DNA from: Casp-Chloro-G3 sp002816715
GTDB lineage: Bacteria; Chloroflexota; Dehalococcoidia; Lucifugimonadales; UBA3495
Assembly (NCBI GenBank): GCA_027623815.1
Contig: JAQBUV010000039.1
Location: forward strand, 1-24,587
DNA: 24,587 nt
Direction of reading: 5' to 3'
Part shown: in pieces, positions 6,369 through 14,635 of the stretch
How positions within the stretch are numbered: the stretch's first letter is position 1
How the letters are laid out: the number at the start of each line of letters is the position of its first letter
Made by a program: the position numbers and the translations under genes
Notes under the pieces: model-generated
What the model was told of the DNA's origin: nothing
Database searches by the model: none
The model's input: only the letters and a program-made list of their open reading frames with translations

Positions 6369-8048
6369 ATGGCAACGCCACTGGTTCGGGATCGAATATC
6401 ACAGTTGGTCGCTGAGGCCATTGAACAAGCCCGTCAAGAGGGGGTTGTTCAGCTTGAGACTATGCCGCAGATACTGATGGAACGTCCCTCCAACCGGGAA
6501 CACGGCGATTTCGCCACCAGCCTGCCGCTGCGGCTGGCGCGGGCCACCCGCATCAACCCTCTACAGTTGGCTGAAATGCTGGTGGCCCGTATGCCAAATA
6601 GCAGCGAGGTAGACCGCGTTGAAGCGGCGCTCCCCGGCTTCGTTAACTTTTTCTTGCAGAACCGCTGGGTGCAGCAGCAGGTTGAGGTCGTCCGCGAAGC
6701 AGGCAGTGACTACGGCAACGTAGAAGTTGGACGCCAACGCCGGATCATGGTCGAGTTCGTCAGTGTCAATCCCACCGGCCCAGTGCATGTGGGACACACT
6801 CGGGGAGCCGTGCTGGGCAGCGCGCTGGCCAACGTGTTGAAAGCCGCCGGATATCAAGTGACTCGCGAGTATTACGTCAACGATGCCGGCAACCAGATGG
6901 ACATCTTTTACCGCTCGGTGTATGCCCGCTATCAACAGGCGTTGGGGTACTCGGTAGAGTTTCCGGCCAACGGGTATCAAGGCGATTATATCCAAGACTT
7001 GGCCAAGGAGATTATCGATGCCGAGGGCACTCGATTTCTAGGCATGGATGAAGAGCAAGCCCTCAAAGAGATCGGCGACGTTGGTCGAGAGAAGATGGTA
7101 GTTAACATTCGTGAAGACCTGGACCTGATCGGAGTAGATTTCGATAATTGGTTCAGCGAGCGGACGCTGTTCGAGAATCAGGAATATGACCGCGCCATGA
7201 ATCTCCTGAGGGAAAAGAATTTCCTTTCGGAGCGGGAGAACGCCCTCTGGTTTAACTCCAGCTTGTTGGGTGATGAGAAGGACAATGTGGTAGTCCGCTC
7301 CAGCGGCGAGCCAACCTACTTCGCGTCCGACATTGCCTATCATTACAACAAGTTTGTTGCGCGAAATTTCGACCACGTAATCGACATCTGGGGCGCAGAC
7401 CATCAAGGTCACGTGCCCCGGATGAAAGCGGCGGTCGAGGCATTGGGCGTCAATCCCGACGCGCTAACCGTGCTGATCTCTCAACTGGTTACGCTGAAAC
7501 GGGGAGCCGAGACGGTACGCGCATCCAAGCGCACGGGGGATTTCGTCACGCTGCGGGAATTGGCAGAAGAGGTGGGGAGCGATGCCTGCCGCTACTTCTT
7601 TCTGGCCCGCGCACCCTCCACTCAGATGGAATTCGACCTGGAACTAGCCAAGAAAGAGTCGTCGGAAAACCCGGTCTACTATATCCAGTACGGCCACGCC
7701 CGCATTTCCAGCATCCTGAGCCTGGCTCGGGAACGTGGTCTGGACTGGACTTCGGCAGATGTGTCGCTGCTCAACGATCCTAACGAGCTAAACCTGATCC
7801 GAACCATGATACGACTGCCGGAACTGGTGGAGCAGATGGCCCGCAACCTGGAACCCCATCACCTGCCCCATTTTGCGATGGAGTTGGCCACTGCTTTTCA
7901 CTGGTTCTACGAGAACTGCCGGGTGGTCTCCGCCAACCCGGAAGATAACGATATGACATTGGCCCGGCTCAAGCTAGTGGAATCGGTGCAAATCGTGTTG
8001 CGGAGAACTCTGGACCTAATGGGGATGAGCGCCCCAGAGCGGATGTAA
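6369..8048 (+). CDS. argS: Arginyl-tRNA synthetase
   Basis: A class I aminoacyl-tRNA synthetase that charges tRNA-Arg. The N-terminal Add1 domain is visible in residues 1-110, with NREHGDFATSLPLRLAR. The catalytic core opens with VEFVSVNPTGPVHVGHTRG, whose HVGH (140-143) is the HIGH signature. DHVIDIWGADHQGHVPRMKAA and the VRASKRTGDFVTL loop, in place of KMSKS, follow. The C-terminal anticodon-binding domain includes YIQYGHARISSIL and the closing RTLDLMGMSAPERM. The length of 559 aa is standard. AGAGAGG lies about 10 bases before the ATG. It is monocistronic, with 282 and 314 base gaps on either side. Confidence 0.97.
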   Translation: MATPLVRDRISQLVAEAIEQARQEGVVQLETMPQILMERPSNREHGDFATSLPLRLARATRINPLQLAEMLVARMPNSSEVDRVEAALPGFVNFFLQNRWVQQQVEVVREAGSDYGNVEVGRQRRIMVEFVSVNPTGPVHVGHTRGAVLGSALANVLKAAGYQVTREYYVNDAGNQMDIFYRSVYARYQQALGYSVEFPANGYQGDYIQDLAKEIIDAEGTRFLGMDEEQALKEIGDVGREKMVVNIREDLDLIGVDFDNWFSERTLFENQEYDRAMNLLREKNFLSERENALWFNSSLLGDEKDNVVVRSSGEPTYFASDIAYHYNKFVARNFDHVIDIWGADHQGHVPRMKAAVEALGVNPDALTVLISQLVTLKRGAETVRASKRTGDFVTLRELAEEVGSDACRYFFLARAPSTQMEFDLELAKKESSENPVYYIQYGHARISSILSLARERGLDWTSADVSLLNDPNELNLIRTMIRLPELVEQMARNLEPHHLPHFAMELATAFHWFYENCRVVSANPEDNDMTLARLKLVESVQIVLRRTLDLMGMSAPERM

Positions 8049-8105
8049 ACGAGCGTGACCGGGGTTGACCCTAATTAGTGTTGGCAGCATAACGTTTGTG
8101 ATAAC

Positions 8106-8145
8106 CGGTTTACTGGCATGGCAAAATGCGTTTGTCGGTAAACCG
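8106..8145. repeat. Nested inverted repeat downstream of argS
   Basis: CGGTTTAC (8106-8113) and GTAAACCG (8138-8145) are perfect arms, with a smaller GCAT/ATGC pair (8116-8119, 8126-8129) nested inside. There is no T-tract. It may be an argS transcript end or an element in the promoter region of the ABC pair. Confidence 0.4.
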
Positions 8146-8151
8146 CATCCC

Positions 8152-8180
8152 TTGAAATAACTGCAACGCAGGTTTATGAT
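8152..8180 (+). promoter_or_regulatory. Sigma70-like promoter for the ABC exporter operon
   Basis: TTGAAA, 17-base spacer, TATGAT, each 5/6 to consensus. The predicted start is near 8187, giving a leader of about 175 bases before ATG 8363. The 314-base gap between argS and the ABC pair otherwise holds only the inverted repeat at 8106-8145 and the palindrome at 8189-8202. Confidence 0.6.
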
Positions 8181-8188
8181 AAGCATTG

Positions 8189-8202
8189 CTGATCTAAATC
8201 AA
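8189..8202. promoter_or_regulatory. CRP/FNR-like palindrome at the predicted transcript start
   Basis: CTGATCTAAATCAA matches the TTGAT-N4-ATCAA pattern bound by CRP/FNR-family regulators in 9 of 10 positions. It begins within a few bases of the predicted start of the ABC operon, a location expected for repression. This is pattern match only. Confidence 0.35.
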
Positions 8203-8362
8203 GTAACTACGCTCCCAATCCGACAGGTAACTCCTCTCCTGCGCGACAGAAAACGGGGCTGTCCGTAAGCTCAAACTCCCAATAGTCACTGAACTGGACC
8301 AGTCATGTTGAATTACCCGGTGGCCTTAATTAGCCATTGAGGGACGAAGCGCAAACGAACAA

Positions 8363-10171
8363 ATGCAGATTTTATTAAGAATTACGGGCATGGCGTGGCG
8401 CCATCGGCCCAACTTAATCCTGGCCTACGTCTCTTTCTTCGCCGCAATTGGCTTCTCGCTATTAGTCCCGAAACTATTCGGCAACTCCATCGACAAACTG
8501 GTCAGCATTGAAGGTCAGCAGGTCACTGTGCTTGCGGTTGAGTGGACAACCCAGCTGGTGTTGGCTTTGGCCATCCTGGGGGCCAACGTCGCCCGGGGAT
8601 TCTCCGACTTCGCGCGCACCTATGCTACTGACTCCCTATCTCAGAAAGTCTCCTTCGACCTCCGCAACCTGCTGTACGACAAACTTCAGCACATTAGTTT
8701 TGCCTACCACGACAAGGAACACACCGGCAACCTGATGTCCAAGGCGACCTCCGATGTGGAATCAATTCGCCGATTCATCAACCTGGGTCTGGTACGCTCT
8801 TTAGATGTCAGCGTCAGGATCGTCGCCATCACCAGTATACTGTTGTTCTTGGACTGGAAACTGGCGCTGCTCAGCCTGGTTTTTGTTCCCTTTGTAGTAT
8901 TACGGTCAACACTGGTGCTGCGTCGGTTACGCCGCATGTGGCTGCACGTTCAGGAGGTGATGGGGGAGACCGTCACCGTGCTCCAGGAGAACCTGGTGGG
9001 CATCCACGTGGTCAAAGCCTTTGCCTCAGAAGAATACGAAAAAGAAAAATACCGGAGAAAGGCTCAGGAACTCCGGGAAGAATTCTATAAGTCGGAGCGG
9101 TTGCAGGGTGTCAATAGCGCCTGGATGAGTCTCTACTTCACCTTCGCGCTGGGCTTGATTTTGTGGTTTGGCGGCATAGAGGTAATCAACGGAAATCTCT
9201 CACCGGGCGGCCTGGCCCAATTTGTACTCTATATGAACCAGCTAACCTTCCCAATCCGGGCCTCAGCACAAATTATTAACAGCTTCTCTCGGGCCATATC
9301 GTCAGGGCAGCGCATGTTTGAAGTTCTGGACGCCAAGTCTCCGGTGGAGGAGAAACCCGACGCCAAAGTCATGGGCCGATCCCAGCAAGGCCGCGTCCAG
9401 TTTGTGGACGTGTCATTTTCCTACGACGACCGTACACCAGCCCTGAGGCACGTCAACATTGATGCCGCCCCTGGTCAGGTCACTGCAATATTGGGCGCAC
9501 CTGGCAGCGGCAAGAGCACCATCGTGAATATGCTGCCCAGGTTCTACGATGTCACCGAAGGCCACATAGATATTGACGGAGTAGACATTCGTGATGTCAC
9601 TCTGGAATCGCTGCGCCGTAACGTGGGAATCGTCCAACAGGATGTTTATCTCTTCAGCGATACCATCAGGGATAATATTGCTTACGGGGCAGTTAACGCC
9701 ACCCTGGAAGATGTAATTGAAGCGGCCAAAGTCGCCCAACTCCACGACCATATCATGTCCCTGCCTGATGGCTACGATACCTGGGTTGGGGAACGAGGCG
9801 CCACCCTCTCCGGTGGTCAGCGTCAGCGGTTATCCATCGCCCGGACCGTGTTGATTGACCCGCCAGTGCTGATCCTGGACGACTCCACTTCCAGTGTGGA
9901 CGTGGAGACCGAGCGACTAATCCATCAGGCCATGATCAATGTCATGAAGGGGCGCACCACCTTTGTCATCGCCCACCGCCTGAGCACCGTGCGGGAAGCC
10001 GACCTGATTCTGGTGCTGCAAGACGGGGAGATTGTGGAACAGGGTTCTCATATTGAGCTAATGGCCAAACGCGGCACCTACCGCGACATCTATGACTTGC
10101 AACTGCGGCCTCAAGCAGAGATTTTGCTGGATGCGGCCATAACTTCCGGCGATATCGGAGGGGATAACTAG
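8363..10171 (+). CDS. ABC exporter half-transporter, subunit 1 (degenerate catalytic site)
   Basis: A 602 aa fused permease-ATPase of the MsbA/BmrC type in the cytoplasmic membrane. Residues 1-310 hold six hydrophobic segments. The ATPase domain has Walker A GAPGSGKST (378-386), Q-loop VQQDVYLFSDTI, signature LSGGQRQRL (482-490), Walker B VLILDD (502-507) and His538 in VIAHRLST. The catalytic Glu after Walker B is replaced by Asp507 (LDDSTSSVD). In heterodimeric exporters such as TM287/288, BmrCD and human TAP1/TAP2, this change marks the subunit whose own ATP site hydrolyses poorly. Its stop codon touches the start of the next gene, so the two are translationally coupled. The ribosome site at ATG 8363 is weak (GAGGGA about 17 bases away). 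The substrate cannot be told from sequence. Confidence 0.93.
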   Translation: MQILLRITGMAWRHRPNLILAYVSFFAAIGFSLLVPKLFGNSIDKLVSIEGQQVTVLAVEWTTQLVLALAILGANVARGFSDFARTYATDSLSQKVSFDLRNLLYDKLQHISFAYHDKEHTGNLMSKATSDVESIRRFINLGLVRSLDVSVRIVAITSILLFLDWKLALLSLVFVPFVVLRSTLVLRRLRRMWLHVQEVMGETVTVLQENLVGIHVVKAFASEEYEKEKYRRKAQELREEFYKSERLQGVNSAWMSLYFTFALGLILWFGGIEVINGNLSPGGLAQFVLYMNQLTFPIRASAQIINSFSRAISSGQRMFEVLDAKSPVEEKPDAKVMGRSQQGRVQFVDVSFSYDDRTPALRHVNIDAAPGQVTAILGAPGSGKSTIVNMLPRFYDVTEGHIDIDGVDIRDVTLESLRRNVGIVQQDVYLFSDTIRDNIAYGAVNATLEDVIEAAKVAQLHDHIMSLPDGYDTWVGERGATLSGGQRQRLSIARTVLIDPPVLILDDSTSSVDVETERLIHQAMINVMKGRTTFVIAHRLSTVREADLILVLQDGEIVEQGSHIELMAKRGTYRDIYDLQLRPQAEILLDAAITSGDIGGDN

Positions 10172-12076
10172 ATGCGAGGACACGGCGGCGGGGGTATGCT
10201 CAGCGGTCTGCGTGGCACCAACGCGGGCGGCATGTTTGCACCGACTCAAGACAACCTGACCGACGATTCTGTGGTCGGCAAAGTGTATGACAACCGGGTG
10301 GTCATGCGGGTGCTGACCTACATTGCCCCCTTCAAGAAAGACGCTTTAATCAGCCTGGCGGCAGTGCTGGTTTATACCGCCGCCAATGTCGGTATCCCCT
10401 GGCTTATCATGCTGGGTATCAACTTGGGAATTAATGCCGGTAACGTCAACAATGTGCATCTGGTTGGCTTGGCATTCTTCCTAGTGACATTGGTTCATTT
10501 TGCCTCCAACTACCTGCAATTTGTGTTCGTCGCCAAAGTGGGACAGGGCATTCTCTTCTCAATGCGGACTCAGATGTTCGACCATCTTCAGTCCTTGTCG
10601 CCTTCCTTCTTCCACAGAACTTCCGTGGGACGAATCATGTCCCGCAGCCAGAGCGACATCAATCAGATACAAGAGACCTTTGAACTGATTATCGTGGCGC
10701 TGGCGGATCTACTCAGCCTGGTTGGTATCATCGTCGCGATGCTGATTATCGACTGGCAGTTGGCCCTGGTCAGCTTGGGCATCGTCCCAGTTTTGTTCTT
10801 GGTGCTAATCTTCTGGCAGCGGTTCGCGCGGCGGTCTTTCATGCGCATACGCCGGGCCATCGCCATGGTCAACGGCGAGTACAACCAGAACATCACTGGC
10901 GTTCGGGTGGTGCAGAGTCTGAACCGACAGCAAGTTAACCTAGAACACTTCAAGACATTGAACCAGGAACATTTAGATGCCAACTTAGAGGCTGCCCGCT
11001 TTTCTGGAAGCCTACAGCCCGTGGTTGAGTTGCTAATTGGCATCGGCATGGGCTTTGGCATCATTCTAATCGGCGGTCTATTATTGCAGCGCGGCAGCGT
11101 AGATTGGGGCGTGCTGGTGGCCTTCGCCTTGTGGATTCAGCGGTTCTTTGAGCCGGTGCGCCAGTTGACCATGCAATATAGCCAGTTGCAGCGGGCAATG
11201 TCCTCTGGTGTGCGGATATTTGAGTTGTTGGACTTGGAACCTGAGGTCAAGGACGCACCGGACGCCATCGAGATGCCTCCGGTGCGGGGTGATATCAAGT
11301 TTGAGGGTGTCTACTTCCACTATGTCCCCGGCGTCGAGGTATTGCAGGACATCAATGTTCATGCCGAGGCCGGAGAGAATCTGGCGGTGGTCGGTTCAAC
11401 CGGCGCGGGGAAGAGCACCTTTGTCACGCTGATTCACCGCTTTGCCGATGCAACAAAAGGCCGCATCACCGTGGACGGCCACGACATCAGGGATGTCAAG
11501 CGTCAGTCATTGGTTAACCAGATGAGCATGGTTTTGCAAGAACCCTACCTGTTTTCGGGCACGATCATGGAGAACATTCGATACAGTCATGTGGAAGCCA
11601 GTGACGAAGATGTGGCCGAGGCCGCCAAATCGGTGGGCGCTCACGACTTCATCATGGCTCTGGAGCATGGTTATAACACCACTCTGGCGGAACGCGGAGT
11701 CAACCTCAGCGTGGGACAGCGGCAGCTCATCAGCTTCGCTCGGGCCATCGTCAGCGATCCCCGCATTTTGATCCTGGACGAGGCCACCGCCAACATTGAT
11801 ACGCACACCGAAATGCTGATCCAGGAGGCCCTCAACCGGGTGCTCAAGGGCCGCACATCAATAGTTATAGCCCACCGCCTATCCACCATTCGTAACGCGG
11901 ACAAGATCGTCGTCTTGGATCACGGCCGAGTAGTCGAAATTGGTAACCATGGGGAACTGCTGGCTCGAAACGGAGTGTACGCCAAGCTGTACGCCATCAA
12001 TTACGGCTTGAGCCATGATGACGCGGCGGTGTCAGAAGATGGAGAAACTGTTCCAATACCTGCCGACAACGATTAG
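10172..12076 (+). CDS. ABC exporter half-transporter, subunit 2 (canonical catalytic Glu)
   Basis: The 634 aa partner of the preceding half-transporter. The ATG follows the upstream TAG with no gap, and GGAGGGG inside the upstream gene serves as ribosome site. A glycine-rich cytosolic N-terminus (1-30) precedes six membrane segments (about 45-330). The ATPase domain shows Walker A GSTGAGKST (408-416), Q-loop VLQEPYLFSGTI, Walker B ILILDE with Glu537, and His568. The signature reads LSVGQ (512-516) instead of LSGGQ. In the head-to-tail dimer this signature faces the Walker motifs of subunit 1. Both departures from consensus therefore fall on the same composite ATP site, leaving the other site intact. 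That is the pattern of asymmetric multidrug or lipid exporters. Confidence 0.93.
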   Translation: MRGHGGGGMLSGLRGTNAGGMFAPTQDNLTDDSVVGKVYDNRVVMRVLTYIAPFKKDALISLAAVLVYTAANVGIPWLIMLGINLGINAGNVNNVHLVGLAFFLVTLVHFASNYLQFVFVAKVGQGILFSMRTQMFDHLQSLSPSFFHRTSVGRIMSRSQSDINQIQETFELIIVALADLLSLVGIIVAMLIIDWQLALVSLGIVPVLFLVLIFWQRFARRSFMRIRRAIAMVNGEYNQNITGVRVVQSLNRQQVNLEHFKTLNQEHLDANLEAARFSGSLQPVVELLIGIGMGFGIILIGGLLLQRGSVDWGVLVAFALWIQRFFEPVRQLTMQYSQLQRAMSSGVRIFELLDLEPEVKDAPDAIEMPPVRGDIKFEGVYFHYVPGVEVLQDINVHAEAGENLAVVGSTGAGKSTFVTLIHRFADATKGRITVDGHDIRDVKRQSLVNQMSMVLQEPYLFSGTIMENIRYSHVEASDEDVAEAAKSVGAHDFIMALEHGYNTTLAERGVNLSVGQRQLISFARAIVSDPRILILDEATANIDTHTEMLIQEALNRVLKGRTSIVIAHRLSTIRNADKIVVLDHGRVVEIGNHGELLARNGVYAKLYAINYGLSHDDAAVSEDGETVPIPADND

Positions 12077-12170
12077 ACTCTCCCAAAATTCGCTACCTAA
12101 TTAACCCTGAAGTACCGCTTTTGCCATGTCTCTGGGAGCGTCCAACGATTTTTTGGCAGGCAACCTAATG

Positions 12171-12527
12171 CTAAGAAGGCTGTTCGGTGGCCTCACTCTT
12201 TGGGTTGGGTACCGGGTTCACCCACACCTCGCCGTCGCTGACCTGCACCGAGAAAGTAGGGATGTCTTTGATGTCGGGGTTAATACTACAGCCGTTGGTT
12301 AGATCAAAGCGGGCCTGGTGCCAGATGCAAGTAATGATATCGTCTTTGATCGTGCCAGTCTCCAGCGGGTATCCGCTGTGGGAACACCGGTTATGCACCG
12401 CATGTATTGCGCCGTCATGGTAGAAAACGGCAATGGAGTGATTTTCACCCGCGACGACCAGGCAACGGCGTCTCTTCAATTGTTCTAATAAACCCACCTT
12501 GAGGTACCCTTCAACCGCAGATGACAT
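12171..12527 (-). CDS. Rieske-type [2Fe-2S] ferredoxin, 118 aa
   Basis: ATG 12527 has CAGGAG 6-7 bases upstream. The protein is a stand-alone Rieske domain. The first cluster pair is Cys48-Ser-His50 in NRCSHSGYPL and the second is Cys67-Ile-Trp-His70 in CIWHQARFDLTNG, 16 residues apart, all four ligands present. The N-terminal part (VGLLEQLKRRRCLVVAGENHSIAVF) matches soluble Rieske ferredoxins of oxygenase systems rather than the membrane-anchored bc1 type. No signal or anchor segment is present. The tail of about 15 residues after VWVNPV is hydrophilic. No oxygenase or reductase gene is adjacent: on one side lies the ABC exporter (convergent), on the other the broken IS. Its electron partner must be elsewhere. 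Confidence 0.9.
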   Translation of the reverse strand: MSSAVEGYLKVGLLEQLKRRRCLVVAGENHSIAVFYHDGAIHAVHNRCSHSGYPLETGTIKDDIITCIWHQARFDLTNGCSINPDIKDIPTFSVQVSDGEVWVNPVPNPKSEATEQPS

Positions 12528-12670
12528 TCTAACTCCTGGTGAGATATTCTTGAAACTGGACCGGCTACCTGGGGCCAGCAGTACGAGTCTAAACCAAATC
12601 GTGGCTATATTCTATCAAACCACTGAGAGTTCAGCGATATCAGATATTAATACTGAGTCAAGTTTAACTC

Positions 12671-13818
12671 ATGATCAACAGCAATTCTAATTATGGGGAA
12701 AGAGGCGCACCTTCAATAACCAGATACTTTGGCCGCCTGGAAGACCCTCGATCGGACCACACCAAGCGTCACAAGCTCATTGACATCATAACCATCGCCA
12801 TTTGTGGTGTCATCTGCGGGGCGATAGCTGGGTAGACCTGGAACTATTTGGCAAGTCCAAGAAAGGATGGCTGCAGGGATTTCTGGAGTTGCCCAACGGC
12901 ATCCCCTCCCACGATACCTTCGGACGGGTCTTCGCCCGGCTGGACGCCCAACAGTTTCGAGCCCGCTTCCTGGAATGGGTTCAAGCGGTCAGCGCCGTGA
13001 CCCGAGGCCAGGTGATCGCCATTGATGGGAAAACAGTACGACGTTCCCATGATAAGTCCCTGGGTAAAAGCGCGATCCACATGGTCAGCGCCTGGGCTTC
13101 GGAAAACCGGTTGGTGTTGGGCCAGACCAAGGTGGCTGAGAAGTCTAACGAGATTACCGCTATTCCAGAACTGCTGGCTCTGCTGGACGTAGCGGGGTGC
13201 ATCGTCACCATCGATGCCATGGGCTGTCAGAAAGAGATTGCCCGGTTGATCATTGAGGAAAGCGGCGACTATGTGCTGGCCCTGAAAGCGAACCAGGGGC
13301 AACTATACCGGGAAGTGCAAGAGCTATTTGAGGATGAGGGTCTGGTGAGCGCCGAAGGGGACTTTCATGAGGCGGTGAACAAGGGACATGGTCGTGTGGA
13401 GCACCGTCGGTGCTGGAGCATCGCTGACGCAGAATATCTGAGCTACCTTAATCCCCACGGGGAATGGCCGGGACTGCGGAGTGTGGCCAAAGTGACCGGC
13501 GAGCGGCGTATCGGAGAAGAGAACTCCAAAGAGAGCCGCTACTACATCTCCAGCCTGCCCGGAGATGCTGAACAACTGCTCTGGGCGGTTCGGACACATT
13601 GGGGCATAGAGAACAGTTTGCACTGGGTGCTGGATATCGCCTTTCGGGAAGACGAGAGCCGGGTGAGAAAGGGTCATGGTCCAGAAAACCTGGCCACTAT
13701 CAGGCATACGGCCCTGAACCTGCTGCGGCAAGAAACCACCTCCAAAGGTGGGGTGAAAGCCAGAAGGCTGCGGGCCGGCTGGGATGAGGACTACTTGCTC
13801 AAGGTGCTATCCCTTTGA
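12671..13818 (+). pseudogene. ISAs1-family transposase, frameshifted
   Basis: The first frame runs from ATG 12671 for 51 codons (RYFGRLEDPRSDHTKRHKL, then IAICGVICGA, typical ISAs1 N-terminus) and then hits TAG at 12833. The second frame continues from 12823 as GDSWVDLELFGKSKKGWL to the stop at 13816-13818. Joined at 12823 with one base restored, the product is about 382 aa, the normal family length. The DDE residues are visible: Asp in IAIDGKTVRRS, Asp in VTIDAMGCQKEIA, and the C-terminal HWGIENSLHWVLDIAFREDESR with its Glu. The lesion fits loss of one G in GGGGCGAT. No slippery heptamer is present, and ISAs1 elements do not normally use frameshifting, so it is most likely inactive, or a sequencing error. 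The C-terminal part alone is an open 338-codon frame starting TTG at 12802. Confidence 0.88.
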
Positions 13819-13833
13819 GATGCGATTGCCCTG
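12671..13833 (+). mobile_element. ISAs1-family insertion sequence remnant
   Basis: The element contains one transposase gene broken by a frameshift. The right terminal repeat GAGATGCGATTGCCCTG (13817-13833) overlaps the stop codon, as in compact ISAs1 elements. I searched by eye for its complement CAGGGCAATCGCATCTC between 12400 and 12671 and did not find it, so the left end seems lost or strongly diverged. The true left limit is therefore uncertain; 12671 is the putative transposase start. Confidence 0.8.
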
Positions 13834-13868
13834 ACCCTATTGAGCTTGAAGATTGAATGTATATCTGA

Positions 13869-13877
13869 TGGTATACT
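13869..13877 (+). promoter_or_regulatory. Extended -10 element upstream of the tRNA fragment
   Basis: TGGTATACT (TGn plus TATACT, 5/6) lies 76 bases before the tRNA 5' half. It may be the original tRNA promoter. No -35 is seen at standard spacing. Confidence 0.3.
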
Positions 13878-13952
13878 ATTTCGGGCCCTATCAAAAATCC
13901 GGTACACATTAGTCCGCTAAAAACCTGAATGGTCCGCAATTCCCTGCACAAC

Positions 13953-13989
13953 GCCGGTGTAGCTCAGTGGCAGAGCAACGGTTTCGTAA
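13953..13989 (+). pseudogene. 5' half of a tRNA-Thr (CGU), cut at the anticodon loop
   Basis: The strand reads as an acceptor arm GCCGGTG (13953-13959), TA, D-arm GCTC-AGTGGCA-GAGC (13962-13976), A, anticodon stem ACGGT (13978-13982) and loop TTCGTAA (13983-13989) with anticodon CGT at 13985-13987. After the loop the sequence should continue ACCGT; instead it reads GTTGT and nothing after it forms an anticodon, T or acceptor 3' arm. The 3' half was not found elsewhere in the window on either strand by eye. The break at the anticodon loop is where many tyrosine recombinases cross over in tRNA genes, so this looks like a recombination scar. Confidence 0.85.
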
Positions 13990-14010
13990 GTTGTTGCTGG
14001 TACAACCGAG

Positions 14011-14047
14011 TTAAAACACTAGATAACTACAATATATAGTGTTTTAA
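14011..14047. repeat. AT-rich inverted repeat next to the tRNA break
   Basis: TTAAAACACTA (14011-14021) and TAGTGTTTTAA (14037-14047) are perfect 11-base arms around 15 bases. They extend outward with one extra A. The repeat begins 22 bases after the tRNA break. It could be an integrase or excisionase arm site, a terminator or an operator. Confidence 0.6.
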
Positions 14048-14106
14048 ACTACTTCATATACTGTATTGAGTATTAGGGGGTTGTATACTTGACACGGGGG
14101 CGCATG

Positions 14107-14135
14107 TTGACGCTCCTTAAGTATAGGTATATGAT
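14107..14135 (+). promoter_or_regulatory. Sigma70-like promoter for the 129 aa unknown gene
   Basis: TTGACG, 17-base spacer, TATGAT, each 5/6. The predicted start near 14142 leaves a leader of about 25 bases that holds GGAGATG before ATG 14167. The stretch from the IS end (13833) to this gene has no other coding signal. Confidence 0.65.
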
Positions 14136-14166
14136 GGCGTCCATTCGCATACCTTGGAGATGCGGT

Positions 14167-14556
14167 ATGACACAGCCCCTGGGCACATCAACTGAGTTGG
14201 TGTTTGCCTATGAAGGTGATGCACTAACTGAGCATACTATGGATGTGAGGGATTTAGCCCCTGCATTACTTGCCTTTGGGCAAGCATTTGAACGGGCTAA
14301 TTCATTACTGAACGGGGAACGCGCGGTTATCAATCCGCGCATCAGAGCTACCCAACCTGGCTCGTTTGAATTATGGTTGCTACTGACACAGCTATACCAA
14401 GAGAGTACCGAATTTCTTTCTGGAGATTTCATTACCTCTGCGTCCAATTTGAAACAGCTCTTTATTGGCGGGAGTACGGTTGGCGGAGGTATTGGGCTAT
14501 TTTCCTTTTTAAGTCTGTCTGTTCACCGTAACGATACTAACATACCCAGACTGTAA
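14167..14556 (+). CDS. Hypothetical protein, 129 aa, probably C-terminally truncated
   Basis: ATG 14167 is chosen because GGAGATG lies 7 bases before it and a good promoter lies just upstream; longer in-frame starts from 14089 fall inside that promoter. The protein opens with TELVFAYEGDALTEHTMDVRDLAPALLAFGQAFERAN, continues with a strand RIRATQPGSFELWLLL, and then a glycine-rich hydrophobic run IGGSTVGGGIGLFSFL (100-115) that looks like a single membrane or linker segment. I recall proteins of this type from mobile elements and accessory regions, mostly longer than this one, with no known function. The last 14 residues after FSFL are unlike the rest, suggesting the 3' end was cut near 14510. 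The gene is AT-richer than its neighbours, consistent with transfer. Confidence 0.65.
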   Translation: MTQPLGTSTELVFAYEGDALTEHTMDVRDLAPALLAFGQAFERANSLLNGERAVINPRIRATQPGSFELWLLLTQLYQESTEFLSGDFITSASNLKQLFIGGSTVGGGIGLFSFLSLSVHRNDTNIPRL

Positions 14557-14635
14557 ATTAGAATGTCTCATACTGCTCCATTTAGGTTCCAATTTAGTGA
14601 CTAATTACTAACTTATGTTTAGGAATGCTGTCAGC

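Noticed and set aside
12802..13818. Transposase as an intact gene starting at TTG 12802
   Set aside because: The first residues of this frame do not match the family, while the other frame just upstream encodes the missing N-terminus; a frameshift explains both.
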